A stretch of DNA of 15,933 nucleotides from Gallionella sp. (GTDB lineage: Bacteria > Pseudomonadota > Gammaproteobacteria > Burkholderiales > Gallionellaceae): positions 1 to 15,933 of the forward strand of contig SCPW01000187.1 of NCBI GenBank assembly GCA_004298605.1, given 5' to 3'. A program made the position numbers and the translations under genes. Shown one piece after another: positions 6,559 to 13,266 of this stretch (positions are counted from its first letter, which is position 1; the number at the start of each line of letters is the position of its first letter). The notes beneath the pieces are model-generated. The model did not search any database. It saw only the letters and a program-made list of their open reading frames with translations, and was not told where the DNA came from.

Positions 6559-7788
6559 ATGCTGAAACGTATTCCGGTCAAACATCTGCGCCTGGGCATG
6601 CATGTACACGAGTTCTGTGGCTCGTGGATGGATCATCCGTTCTGGCGCAACGCCTTCCTGCTGGATAACCCCAAAGACCTGCAAACCATTCTGTCCACCG
6701 GCATCCAGGAGTTATGGATAGACACCTCCAAAGGGCTTGATATCGAAGGCGGCGCAACCGAGGAAGCGGTCGCGGCCGCAGTCGATACCACGCTTGCGCA
6801 GGCCGATACGCCGGGCCATAAGAAGCAACACACCGAGATCACGCAAGAGGCCGCACGGGCCATCAAGATTTGCGCCAAGGCCAAGCAGGCCGTCACCTCG
6901 ATGTTCCATGAAGCGCGGATGGGCAAGGCTTTGAATGCCGATGACGCGCTGCCTATCGTCGAAGAAATTTCTTCGTCCGTGATGCGCAACCCGGGTGCGC
7001 TCATCAGCCTGGCGCGCCTGAAAAACAAGGACGATTACACCTACATGCATTCCGTCGCGGTGTGCGCGCTGATGGTGTCGCTGGCGCGGCAACTGGGACT
7101 GGACGGCGAGCAGACACGCCAGGCCGGATTGGCCGGTTTATTGCACGATGTCGGCAAAATGATGACCCCGCCGGAAATCCTCAACAAGCCCGGCGAACTG
7201 ACCGATGCCGAATTCGAAACGATAAAAGACCACCCCGTCGAAGGCCATAAAATATTGCTGGAAGGCAGTGGGATCAGCGATGTTGCGCTGGATGTCTGCC
7301 TGCATCACCACGAAAAAATGGATGGCAGCGGCTATCCGGAACAGCTCGCGGATGCGCAGATCAGCCTGTATGCACGGATGGGCGCGGTCTGCGATGTGTA
7401 TGACGCAATCACGTCCAACCGCCCCTATAAAAACGGCTGGGAGCCCGCCGATTCCATACGCAAAATGGCGGAGTGGGGCAAAGGCCATTTCGACCAGCGG
7501 ATATTCGAGGCCTTTGTGCGCAGTATCGGCATTTACCCGGTCGGCTCGCTTGTCAAGCTGGAGTCCGGCCATTTGGCGGTGGTCATCGAGCAAAGCGAAA
7601 AATCCCTGCTCGTGCCAAAAGTGAAAGTGTTTTTCTCGGTCAAGGCCAACGGGTGGATCGCACCGGAAATGCTGGATTTGTCCAACCCGGCCTGCAAAGA
7701 CAAAATCGCCTCGCACGAAGACCCCGCAAAATGGGAAATCGGCGATATCCACGAACTGTGGAGCGGCATGTCCGCCACGCCTTGGTAG
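6559..7788 (+). CDS. HD-GYP domain protein with N-terminal DUF3391, probable c-di-GMP phosphodiesterase
   Basis: A 409-residue cytoplasmic protein. Residues about 1-60 (MLKRIPVKHLRLGMHVHEF...GIQELWIDTSKG) form the DUF3391 module commonly found ahead of HD-GYP domains. Residues about 155-320 form the HD-GYP phosphodiesterase: His164, HDVGK (196-200), KDHP (224-227), HHHEKMDGSGYP (249-260) carrying HHE and the GYP signature, and DVYDAITSNRPYK (279-291). All the expected metal-binding His/Asp residues appear present, so an active cyclic-di-GMP hydrolase is likely (family knowledge plus inference). No membrane segment or receiver domain is seen. ATG 6559 is preceded by AAGGCGG at 6544-6550, 8 bases away; a GTG at 6550 lies inside that site. 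The gene lies between metK and an exported three-gene module. Confidence 0.93.
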   Translation: MLKRIPVKHLRLGMHVHEFCGSWMDHPFWRNAFLLDNPKDLQTILSTGIQELWIDTSKGLDIEGGATEEAVAAAVDTTLAQADTPGHKKQHTEITQEAARAIKICAKAKQAVTSMFHEARMGKALNADDALPIVEEISSSVMRNPGALISLARLKNKDDYTYMHSVAVCALMVSLARQLGLDGEQTRQAGLAGLLHDVGKMMTPPEILNKPGELTDAEFETIKDHPVEGHKILLEGSGISDVALDVCLHHHEKMDGSGYPEQLADAQISLYARMGAVCDVYDAITSNRPYKNGWEPADSIRKMAEWGKGHFDQRIFEAFVRSIGIYPVGSLVKLESGHLAVVIEQSEKSLLVPKVKVFFSVKANGWIAPEMLDLSNPACKDKIASHEDPAKWEIGDIHELWSGMSATPW

Positions 7789-7838
7789 ACAACATTTGCC
7801 GTAGTGGATTTGCTCCGCACGCCTCCCGTTTGCCTCGC

Positions 7839-7867
7839 TTGTTTTTAAGGTAGCGCCAACCCATAAT
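7839..7867 (+). promoter_or_regulatory. Possible sigma-70 promoter before the exported module
   Basis: TTGTTT at 7839-7844 and CATAAT at 7862-7867 are separated by 17 bases, in the 115-base gap between the HD-GYP gene and the secreted-protein gene. The -10 is a good match and the -35 a weak one. It would give a leader of about 30 bases. Confidence 0.35.
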
Positions 7868-7903
7868 CCGGGCTTCGCGGAAATGAGACGGGGGAAGTTA
7901 CCC

Positions 7904-8593
7904 ATGAAATTGCAAAGAAAACTATATTGGCTTTTATTGGTTGCGCTGGCTCTCCTGTCGCCCGCGGCATATGCGAATCCCGCACAGGCGCCGACCTTCA
8001 AGGCGATCCCTCCCGGCTCCAAAGTGGTATTGATGCCTATAGATGTCGAGCTTTTTTCGATCAGCGCGGGCGGTGTGTTTGAGCCACAGGCCGAGTGGAC
8101 ATCGCAGGCCATGGAAAATCTCAAGGGAGCCTTCCATAATCGCCAGCACAAAAATGCCATTGCGTTCAGCGAATTCCCCGACGGACCGGATGAAGCGATA
8201 GAAAGCCTTAACCGCCTTCATGGCGCGGTAGGCGAGGCTATCAACCTCCATTATTTTGGCCCTCTGAATCTGCCCACCAAGGAGAGTCGCCTGGAATGGA
8301 CACTGGGGCCGGACGTGTCGGCCATCCGCCAGAAAACGGGGGCGGATTATGCCCTCTTTACCTTCATGCGCGACAGCTACGCTTCCGGCGAACGGGTGGC
8401 CACCATGGTAGTGGCGGCCATGTTTGGCGTCGGGCTTCCGGGCGGCGCGCAGGTCGGTTATGTTTCCCTGGTTGACCTGTCCACAGGCGACATCCTGTGG
8501 TTCAACCGCCTGATCCGTGGAACGGGCGATTTGCGCAACACCGGCGCCGCCAAAGAATCGCTCGACGCTCTCCTGGATAATTTTCCGGATTAG
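7904..8593 (+). CDS. Exported protein of unknown function, first gene of three-gene module
   Basis: A 229-residue protein that I do not recognise as a named family. Residues 1-24 are a clear Sec signal peptide: basic MKLQRK, a hydrophobic core LLLVALALL, and likely cleavage after AYA before NPAQ. The mature part has a beta-like start (SKVVLMPIDVELF, 40-51), an amphipathic middle, and a C-terminal section with a glycine-rich hydrophobic stretch (MVVAAMFGVGLPGGAQVGYVS, about 168-188) and LVDLSTGDILWFN (189-201). The last resembles the 'product of VDL.TG.I.W' ending of GNA1162/CsgG-like envelope proteins, which is only an impression. The start at 7904 is chosen for GGGGGAAG at 7890-7897; an ATG at 7883 has no such site. 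It is separated from the M48 gene by two bases, so it is almost certainly cotranscribed with it. Confidence 0.8.
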   Translation: MKLQRKLYWLLLVALALLSPAAYANPAQAPTFKAIPPGSKVVLMPIDVELFSISAGGVFEPQAEWTSQAMENLKGAFHNRQHKNAIAFSEFPDGPDEAIESLNRLHGAVGEAINLHYFGPLNLPTKESRLEWTLGPDVSAIRQKTGADYALFTFMRDSYASGERVATMVVAAMFGVGLPGGAQVGYVSLVDLSTGDILWFNRLIRGTGDLRNTGAAKESLDALLDNFPD

Positions 8594-8595
8594 GC

Positions 8596-9789
8596 ATGGA
8601 TCGCCGACGTTTCCTGGCCGGGTGTGGTTGCTGCGGCCTGCTGGGCGCCTTCCCCGCGTTATCGCTATCGAAGACAGAATACTGGCAGGCTCCCGAGCGC
8701 TTCCAGAGACCGGCGCCCGGCACGGATGAAGGCGGCTTGTGGGCCATGCTGGACCGTGAAGAGGCCAAGCTGCGCCGCAGCTTATTCCTCATCCGGGACA
8801 AGCCGTTAAACGATTACCTTACGCGCATCGCCTGCCGCCTTGCGGGCGGGCATTGCCCGGACATACGCATCTATGCGGTGCGCACGCCTTTGTTCAATGC
8901 CAGCATGGCGCCTAACGGCATGTTGCAGATATGGTCGGGGTTGTTGTTGCGCATGGCGAATGAAGCGCAGCTTGCCGCCGTCATCGGGCATGAGATCGGG
9001 CATTATTTGTCCCGCCACACCCTGGATCGGCTGCGCGATGCCAAAAGCCGGACTGCTTTCGGACAATTCCTGGGCATCGCCTTAAGCGCTGCGGGCGCCG
9101 GAGGATCGGCGCCTTTGGCGCAACTGGCTCTTGCGGCTGGCATGTTTGCTTATGGCAGGGAACAGGAACGTGAGGCCGACCGGATCGGCCTCGAGTTGAT
9201 GTCGCGTGCGGGCTATGAACCGATGGAAGCGTCAAGGGTGTGGGAACAGTTGCTCGCCGAAATTAACTCCGAAAAAGATTGGTCCGGAGAAGCGGCTGAC
9301 AAAAGCGTGCTTTTCGCTTCGCACCCCCCCACCAAAGAACGGCAGGAAGATTTGGTGGCGCGCGCAAAAATGCTCCCGGCCAGACCCGCCGCCTACCATG
9401 AGGCCGACTATGCCGGCATATTGGCAACCTATCGCTGGGGATGGCTGGAAGACGAACTTAAACGCCGGAAATCCGGCGAGACATTAGCCCTGTTGCAAAT
9501 CATGTTACAACGCTCCCCACAAGATAGCGAGCTGCGTTTCTTTTTGGGTGAAGCCTATCGTTTGCGCGCCACAGAAGGCGATTTGCGGCGTTCCATGGAC
9601 GAATATCAAGCGGCGGCAGATCGCCCCGATACGCCCGCAGAGCTGTACCGGTCAATGGGGATGATCCAACGGCAACAAGGTGATTATCAGGCTGCGAAAA
9701 TATCATTCCAGCGCTATTTGGCGGCAAAACCGGAGGCCGTAGATGCCGCCATGATTTTGAATGACATCGAAAAGGGAGTTGGGCAATGA
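8596..9789 (+). CDS. Exported M48 zinc metallopeptidase with C-terminal TPR-like region (BepA-like layout)
   Basis: A 397-residue protein. The N-terminus MDRRRFLAG has a twin-arginine motif (RRxFL at 3-7) and a hydrophobic stretch to about residue 24, indicating Tat export. LAGC at 7-10 also resembles a lipobox but lies very close to the N-terminus. The M48 domain spans roughly 45-260, with the zinc motif HEIGH at 132-136, the third ligand Glu193 in EREADRIG, and SHPPTKER at 242-249. Residues about 295-385 form TPR-like helical repeats (LFFxLGEAYR.., ..YRSMGMIQRQQGDYQAA). The order signal-M48-TPR is that of BepA/YfgC, which degrades stalled outer-membrane proteins in the periplasm, so a periplasmic quality-control role is plausible but inferred. 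It starts two bases after the previous gene and overlaps the lipoprotein gene by 4 bases. Confidence 0.92.
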   Translation: MDRRRFLAGCGCCGLLGAFPALSLSKTEYWQAPERFQRPAPGTDEGGLWAMLDREEAKLRRSLFLIRDKPLNDYLTRIACRLAGGHCPDIRIYAVRTPLFNASMAPNGMLQIWSGLLLRMANEAQLAAVIGHEIGHYLSRHTLDRLRDAKSRTAFGQFLGIALSAAGAGGSAPLAQLALAAGMFAYGREQEREADRIGLELMSRAGYEPMEASRVWEQLLAEINSEKDWSGEAADKSVLFASHPPTKERQEDLVARAKMLPARPAAYHEADYAGILATYRWGWLEDELKRRKSGETLALLQIMLQRSPQDSELRFFLGEAYRLRATEGDLRRSMDEYQAAADRPDTPAELYRSMGMIQRQQGDYQAAKISFQRYLAAKPEAVDAAMILNDIEKGVGQ

Positions 9790-10355
9790 AGTGGCTGTTA
9801 CTCGGATTGACCGTATTTCTGGCTTCGTGTGCCAGCGTTTCGAAAATTGGCCCCGGCGACGTTGCCGTCAATGAAAAAATGGTGGCGCGGCTGGGCAGCG
9901 CATGGAATCGGATAGATGTTCCCGGAAAGGGGAAAATTGAAATGTGGACCGCCGATGGTTTACCTCTGGACAGCTTGATGTTTTACCCCGCCATCGGTGA
10001 TGGCGAAGTATTGGTGGAGATGCAAGGCAGAAAGGCAAAACAGCAACCGCGCTTCCACGCGACGATGCAACCCATCGAGATCGTGGAACTGTTCGATGCG
10101 GTGATAGCGGGAGAAGGCAGCAACTTCAAACTCGACAAGCTGTCGCCGGTCACCTTTGCGGGCGGCAACGGTTTCCGTTTCGATTTCAGCATACTGCGCA
10201 AGGGGGATGAAGTCGAACTCGGGGGCGCCGGCTATGGGGTCGTAAAGCTCGGCAAGCTGTATTTGATGGTTTTCCGCGCGCCCAAAATTCACTATTTTGG
10301 CAAACATATCGGCAATGTGGAATCTATAGCAAGCTCGATCCAGATTCATAATTAG
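9786..10355 (+). CDS. Small lipoprotein of unknown function, third gene of exported module
   Basis: A 189-residue protein. MKWLLLGLTVFLASCAS is a short lipoprotein signal with lipobox L12-A13-S14-C15; residues after Cys15 (ASVSK) do not carry the Asp that would favour inner-membrane retention in E. coli. The mature part looks like one mixed alpha/beta domain with beta strands such as GKIEMWTADGLPLDSLMFY and a final GKLYLMVFRAPKIHYFG. I do not recognise a named family. It shares ATGA (9786-9789) with the M48 gene, so translation is coupled and the product is likely a partner of the peptidase or of the first secreted protein. A weak hairpin (10355-10360 with 10364-10369) follows the stop, without a T-tract. 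Confidence 0.85.
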   Translation: MKWLLLGLTVFLASCASVSKIGPGDVAVNEKMVARLGSAWNRIDVPGKGKIEMWTADGLPLDSLMFYPAIGDGEVLVEMQGRKAKQQPRFHATMQPIEIVELFDAVIAGEGSNFKLDKLSPVTFAGGNGFRFDFSILRKGDEVELGGAGYGVVKLGKLYLMVFRAPKIHYFGKHIGNVESIASSIQIHN

Positions 10356-10423
10356 TGGGCACCGCTCACGGAATGGCGCGCATCCCCGCTTCAGCAGATG
10401 CCCAGCAAAAATTCCTTTTGCGC

Positions 10424-10429
10424 TATAAT
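10424..10429 (+). promoter_or_regulatory. -10 element of the ahcY promoter
   Basis: A perfect TATAAT at 10424-10429 places transcription start at about 10434-10437, exactly where the SAH riboswitch begins. No good -35 is evident 16-18 bases upstream (around CCCAGC at 10401), so an activator or weak basal promoter is possible. Confidence 0.65.
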
Positions 10430-10437
10430 CCGCGCCC

Positions 10438-10512
10438 TCCGAGGGGTGCTGCAGCGGGCCTGGGCAACCAGTCCCCCGTCAGGCTCGGATCGTTTACGTT
10501 TTAACCGCACCC
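10438..10512 (+). ncRNA. S-adenosylhomocysteine (SAH) riboswitch controlling ahcY
   Basis: The conserved SAH aptamer features are present. P1 is TCCGAG (10438-10443) pairing with CTCGGA (10484-10489). The conserved GCTGCAGC follows at 10448-10455. P2 is CGGG (10455-10458) with CCCG (10475-10478). The inner hairpin CTGG-GCAA-CCAG (10460-10471) has a GNRA loop. GTCAGGCTCGG (10478-10488) matches the family consensus. The pseudoknot is made by GGGTGC (10444-10449) and GCACCC (10507-10512); it keeps pairing although the bases differ from the usual GGCGC/GCGCC. SAH riboswitches are known to sit before ahcY in beta- and gammaproteobacteria and turn expression on when SAH accumulates. Confidence 0.93.
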
Positions 10513-10534
10513 ATTCATTAACCTTTATGAATGG
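10511..10534 (+). promoter_or_regulatory. Shine-Dalgarno-sequestering hairpin, expression platform of the SAH riboswitch
   Basis: CCATTCAT at 10511-10518 pairs with ATGAATGG at 10527-10534. The 3' arm covers the first two bases of the ahcY Shine-Dalgarno GGAG (10533-10536), 7 bases before ATG 10544. The 5' arm shares CC (10511-10512) with the 3' strand of the riboswitch pseudoknot, so full hairpin and full pseudoknot cannot coexist. Ligand binding would therefore weaken the hairpin and free the ribosome site. Confidence 0.6.
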
Positions 10535-10543
10535 AGCAATCTC

Positions 10544-11992
10544 ATGAACTCTGCCACAAGCGGAAACGCCGCCGCAAACCAATTTACCGATTACAAAGTC
10601 GCCGATATGTCCCTGGCCGGCTGGGGGCGCAAGGAAATCGCCATCGCCGAAATCGAAATGCCCGGCCTGATGGCGATCCGCAAGGAATACACCGCCGCGC
10701 AACCGCTGCGCGGCGCGCGCATCACCGGTTCGCTGCACATGACCATCCAGACCGCCGTGCTGATCGAGACGCTGAAAGCACTCGGCGCGGAAGTGCGCTG
10801 GGCGTCCTGCAATATTTATTCGACCCAGGATCATGCCGCCGCCGCAATCGCCGCAGGAGGCACGCCGGTGTTTGCCTACAAGGGTGAATCGCTGGCCGAA
10901 TACTGGGATTACACCCACCGCATTTTTGAATGGGCGGATGGCGGTTTGTCCAACATGATTCTGGATGACGGCGGCGATGCCACGCTGTTGCTGCATCTGG
11001 GCGCACGCGCCGAAAAAGACGCTTCATTGCTGAACAATCCCGGCTCGGAAGAAGAGACCTGCCTGTTCGCTTCGATCAAGGCCAAGCTGGCGGTAGACAA
11101 GACCTGGTATTCCACCCGCCTCGCCGCAATCAAGGGCGTGACCGAAGAGACCACCACCGGCGTGCATCGCTTGTATCAGATGCATGAACGCGGCGACCTG
11201 AAATTCCCCGCCATCAATGTGAACGATTCCGTCACCAAGTCCAAATTCGACAACCTGTACGGCTGCCGCGAATCGCTGGTGGACGGCATCAAGCGCGCCA
11301 CCGATGTGATGGTGGCCGGAAAAATCGCCGTGGTTGCCGGTTATGGCGACGTGGGCAAAGGCTCGGCCCAAGCATTGCGCGCGCTGTCCGCACAGGTGTG
11401 GGTGACCGAGATCGACCCGATCTGCGCGCTGCAAGCGGCGATGGAAGGCTACCGCGTGGTCACGATGGAATACGCCTGCGAATATGGCGACATTTTCGTC
11501 ACTACCACCGGCAACTTTCATGTCATCACCCATGAGCACATGAAGAAGATGAAGAACCAGGCTATCGTGTGCAACATCGGCCACTTCGATAACGAGATTG
11601 ACGTCGCCTCGCTCAAGCAATACAAATGGGAAAACATCAAGCCGCAAGTCGATCACGTGATTTTTCCCCCTTCATCTGATTTCCCGGGCGGCAAGCGCAT
11701 CCTGCTGCTGGCCGAAGGCCGCCTGGTGAACCTGGGTTGCGGCACCGGTCATCCGTCGTACGTCATGTCTTCCTCGTTCGCCAACCAGACCATCGCTCAG
11801 ATCGAATTGTTCACCCACACCGAAAATTACCCGGTCGGCGTGTACACTCTGCCCAAGCATCTGGACGAGAAGGTGGCCAGGTTGCAACTGACCACGCTGA
11901 ACGCGCAATTGACCACGCTGACCGACCAGCAGGCCGCCTATATCGGCGTACACAAGGAAGGCCCGTACAAGTCGAACCATTATCGCTACTAA
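10544..11992 (+). CDS. ahcY: Adenosylhomocysteinase (S-adenosylhomocysteine hydrolase)
   Basis: A 482-residue NAD-dependent enzyme that splits SAH to homocysteine and adenosine, relieving product inhibition of methyltransferases. Landmarks: SLHMTIQT (63-70), [13 protein letters not shown] (90-102), the NAD-binding [10 protein letters not shown] (266-275), HFDNEIDV, and the C-terminal tail YKSNHYRY, whose Lys and Tyr reach the NAD of the partner subunit. It is the long bacterial form, with extra residues around 150-190 ([14 protein letters not shown]) relative to the short form. The N-terminal 15 residues are a short variable extension. Shine-Dalgarno GGAG lies 7 bases before ATG. Upstream control is by the SAH riboswitch. 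It is followed by a strong hairpin, then the holin-like gene and metF. Confidence 0.98.
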   Translation: MNSATSGNAAANQFTDYKVADMSLAGWGRKEIAIAEIEMPGLMAIRKEYTAAQPLRGARITGSLHMTIQTAVLIETLKALGAEVRWASCNIYSTQDHAAAAIAAGGTPVFAYKGESLAEYWDYTHRIFEWADGGLSNMILDDGGDATLLLHLGARAEKDASLLNNPGSEEETCLFASIKAKLAVDKTWYSTRLAAIKGVTEETTTGVHRLYQMHERGDLKFPAINVNDSVTKSKFDNLYGCRESLVDGIKRATDVMVAGKIAVVAGYGDVGKGSAQALRALSAQVWVTEIDPICALQAAMEGYRVVTMEYACEYGDIFVTTTGNFHVITHEHMKKMKNQAIVCNIGHFDNEIDVASLKQYKWENIKPQVDHVIFPPSSDFPGGKRILLLAEGRLVNLGCGTGHPSYVMSSSFANQTIAQIELFTHTENYPVGVYTLPKHLDEKVARLQLTTLNAQLTTLTDQQAAYIGVHKEGPYKSNHYRY

Positions 11993-12004
11993 AAGCCAAA
12001 ACCG

Positions 12005-12042
12005 CTTCCCCCGCCTCCCCTGACAAGAGGAGGCGGGGGAAG
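12005..12042 (+). terminator. Strong GC hairpin after ahcY, terminator-like
   Basis: CTTCCCCCGCCTCC at 12005-12018 pairs perfectly with 12029-12042 across a 10-base loop, starting 13 bases after the ahcY stop. The following bases, GTTAAATTTT, give only a weak T-run, so termination may be partial and let transcription continue into the holin-like gene and metF. Confidence 0.6.
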
Positions 12043-12074
12043 GTTAAATTTTGGCCACTTCCAAGGATGACGCT

Positions 12075-12428
12075 ATGCGACTCGTTCTGATCTGGGCATT
12101 GAACGCGCTGGCGTTAATCGCCGTGGCGAACTTCGTGCCCGGCATTCATGTCGATGGCTTCACCGATGCGCTGATCGCGGCGTTTTTTCTGGGGCTGGTC
12201 AACACGCTGATTCGCCCGCTGCTGATACTGCTTACCTTGCCGGTCACGCTGCTCACCTTGGGCCTGTTTATTTTTGTCATCAACGGGCTGCTGTTCTGGT
12301 CCGTCGGCTCGGTGTTGCGCGGTTTTGTGGTGGACGGTTTCTGGCACGGTGTTCTGGGCGCAGCGCTATACAGTATTTTTTCGTGGGCGCTGTCCGCAGC
12401 CGCCGCGCAACTGATGAGAAAGCAATGA
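12075..12428 (+). CDS. Small integral membrane protein, phage holin family 4 (DUF360/YvlD-like)
   Basis: A 117-residue, very hydrophobic protein with four membrane segments at about 2-21, 29-47, 49-76 and 88-112, and a basic end (LMRKQ). The pattern FxxALIAAFFLGLVNTLIRPLLILLTLPVTLLTLGLF (quoted with family core LVNTLIRPLL..LTLPxTLLTLGLF) is typical of the family annotated as 'phage holin family protein', named from a mycobacterial 4-TM phage holin. Despite the name, nothing phage-related is nearby, and such genes commonly lie between ahcY and metF in betaproteobacteria (recalled), so a housekeeping membrane role is more likely than lysis. ATG 12075 has AAGGA at 12063-12067, 7 bases away. The gene ends 7 bases before metF. 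Confidence 0.88.
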   Translation: MRLVLIWALNALALIAVANFVPGIHVDGFTDALIAAFFLGLVNTLIRPLLILLTLPVTLLTLGLFIFVINGLLFWSVGSVLRGFVVDGFWHGVLGAALYSIFSWALSAAAAQLMRKQ

Positions 12429-12435
12429 GGCTACG

Positions 12436-13266
12436 ATGAACAAACCCCTTTTCAGTTTTGAATTTTTCCCGCCGCAAACCGCCGAGGGCATAGAGAAACT
12501 CGCCGCCACGCGCAAGCAGTTGGCGGCGCTCGACCCGGAATTTTTCTCCGTCACCTTCGGCGCGGGCGGCTCCACGCGCGACCGCACCTTGGAGACGGTG
12601 CAGCAGATCAAAGCGGAGGGCTACAGCGCCGCCCCGCATTTATCCTGCGTCGGCTCCACGCGCGAAAATATCCGCGCCATTCTCGAAACCTACAGGCATC
12701 TCGGCATCAACCGCATCGTGGCCTTGCGCGGCGATCTTCCGTCCGGCATGGCGGGCATCGGCGAGTTTCAATACGCCAATGAACTGGTGTCGTTTATCCG
12801 GGCGCAAACCGGCGAGCATTTCCATATCGAGGTGGCGGCCTACCCCGAGTTTCACCCGCAAGCCAAATCGCCCCGCGACGATTTGCTGAACTTCAAACGC
12901 AAAGCTGCGGCAGGAGCAGATTCGGCGATCACCCAATATTTTTACAACGCCGACAGCTATTTTTATTTCGTCGATCAATGCCGCAAGCTGGGCGTCACCA
13001 TCCCGATCGTGCCGGGCATCATGCCGATCGTGAAATTTTCGCAACTGGCGCGCTTTTCCGACGCCTGCGGCGCAGAAATCCCGCGCTGGATACGCCGCAC
13101 CATGGAAAGCTACGGCGACGACACCGAGTCCGTGCAAGCGTTCGGCCAGGATGTGGTGGCCGCATTGTGCGAACGCCTGCTGGCGGGCGGCGCACCGGGG
13201 CTGCATTTCTATACATTGAACCAGGCCGCGCCCACGCTGGCGATCTGGAAACGCTTGGGGCTATGA
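12436..13266 (+). CDS. metF: 5,10-methylenetetrahydrofolate reductase
   Basis: A 276-residue FAD-dependent enzyme that makes 5-methyl-THF, the methyl donor that turns homocysteine back into methionine. Landmarks: FSFEFFPPQTAEG (6-18) with the catalytic Glu9, VTFGAGGSTRDRT (39-51), HLSCVG (68-73), the FAD-binding ALRGDLP (96-102), AAYPEFHP (134-141), ITQYFY (165-170) and PGIMPI (193-198). The end, GAPGLHFYTLN, is typical of the bacterial single-domain form; the length is slightly below the 296 residues of E. coli MetF. It completes the SAM cycle with metK and ahcY. It starts 7 bases after the holin-like gene and overlaps trhP by ATGA (13263-13266), so the three are probably cotranscribed. Confidence 0.97.
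   Translation: MNKPLFSFEFFPPQTAEGIEKLAATRKQLAALDPEFFSVTFGAGGSTRDRTLETVQQIKAEGYSAAPHLSCVGSTRENIRAILETYRHLGINRIVALRGDLPSGMAGIGEFQYANELVSFIRAQTGEHFHIEVAAYPEFHPQAKSPRDDLLNFKRKAAAGADSAITQYFYNADSYFYFVDQCRKLGVTIPIVPGIMPIVKFSQLARFSDACGAEIPRWIRRTMESYGDDTESVQAFGQDVVAALCERLLAGGAPGLHFYTLNQAAPTLAIWKRLGL

Noticed and set aside
7138..8160. 340-codon open frame antisense to HD-GYP and the first secreted gene
   Set aside because: Spans two real genes on the other strand and has no ribosome site or family motif; a codon-bias artefact.
11024..11656. 210-codon open frame antisense to ahcY
   Set aside because: Shadow frame opposite highly conserved AhcY sequence.
12075..12428. Evidence of a prophage
   Set aside because: The holin-like name alone is not enough; no integrase, structural, lysis or att-like sequences are nearby.
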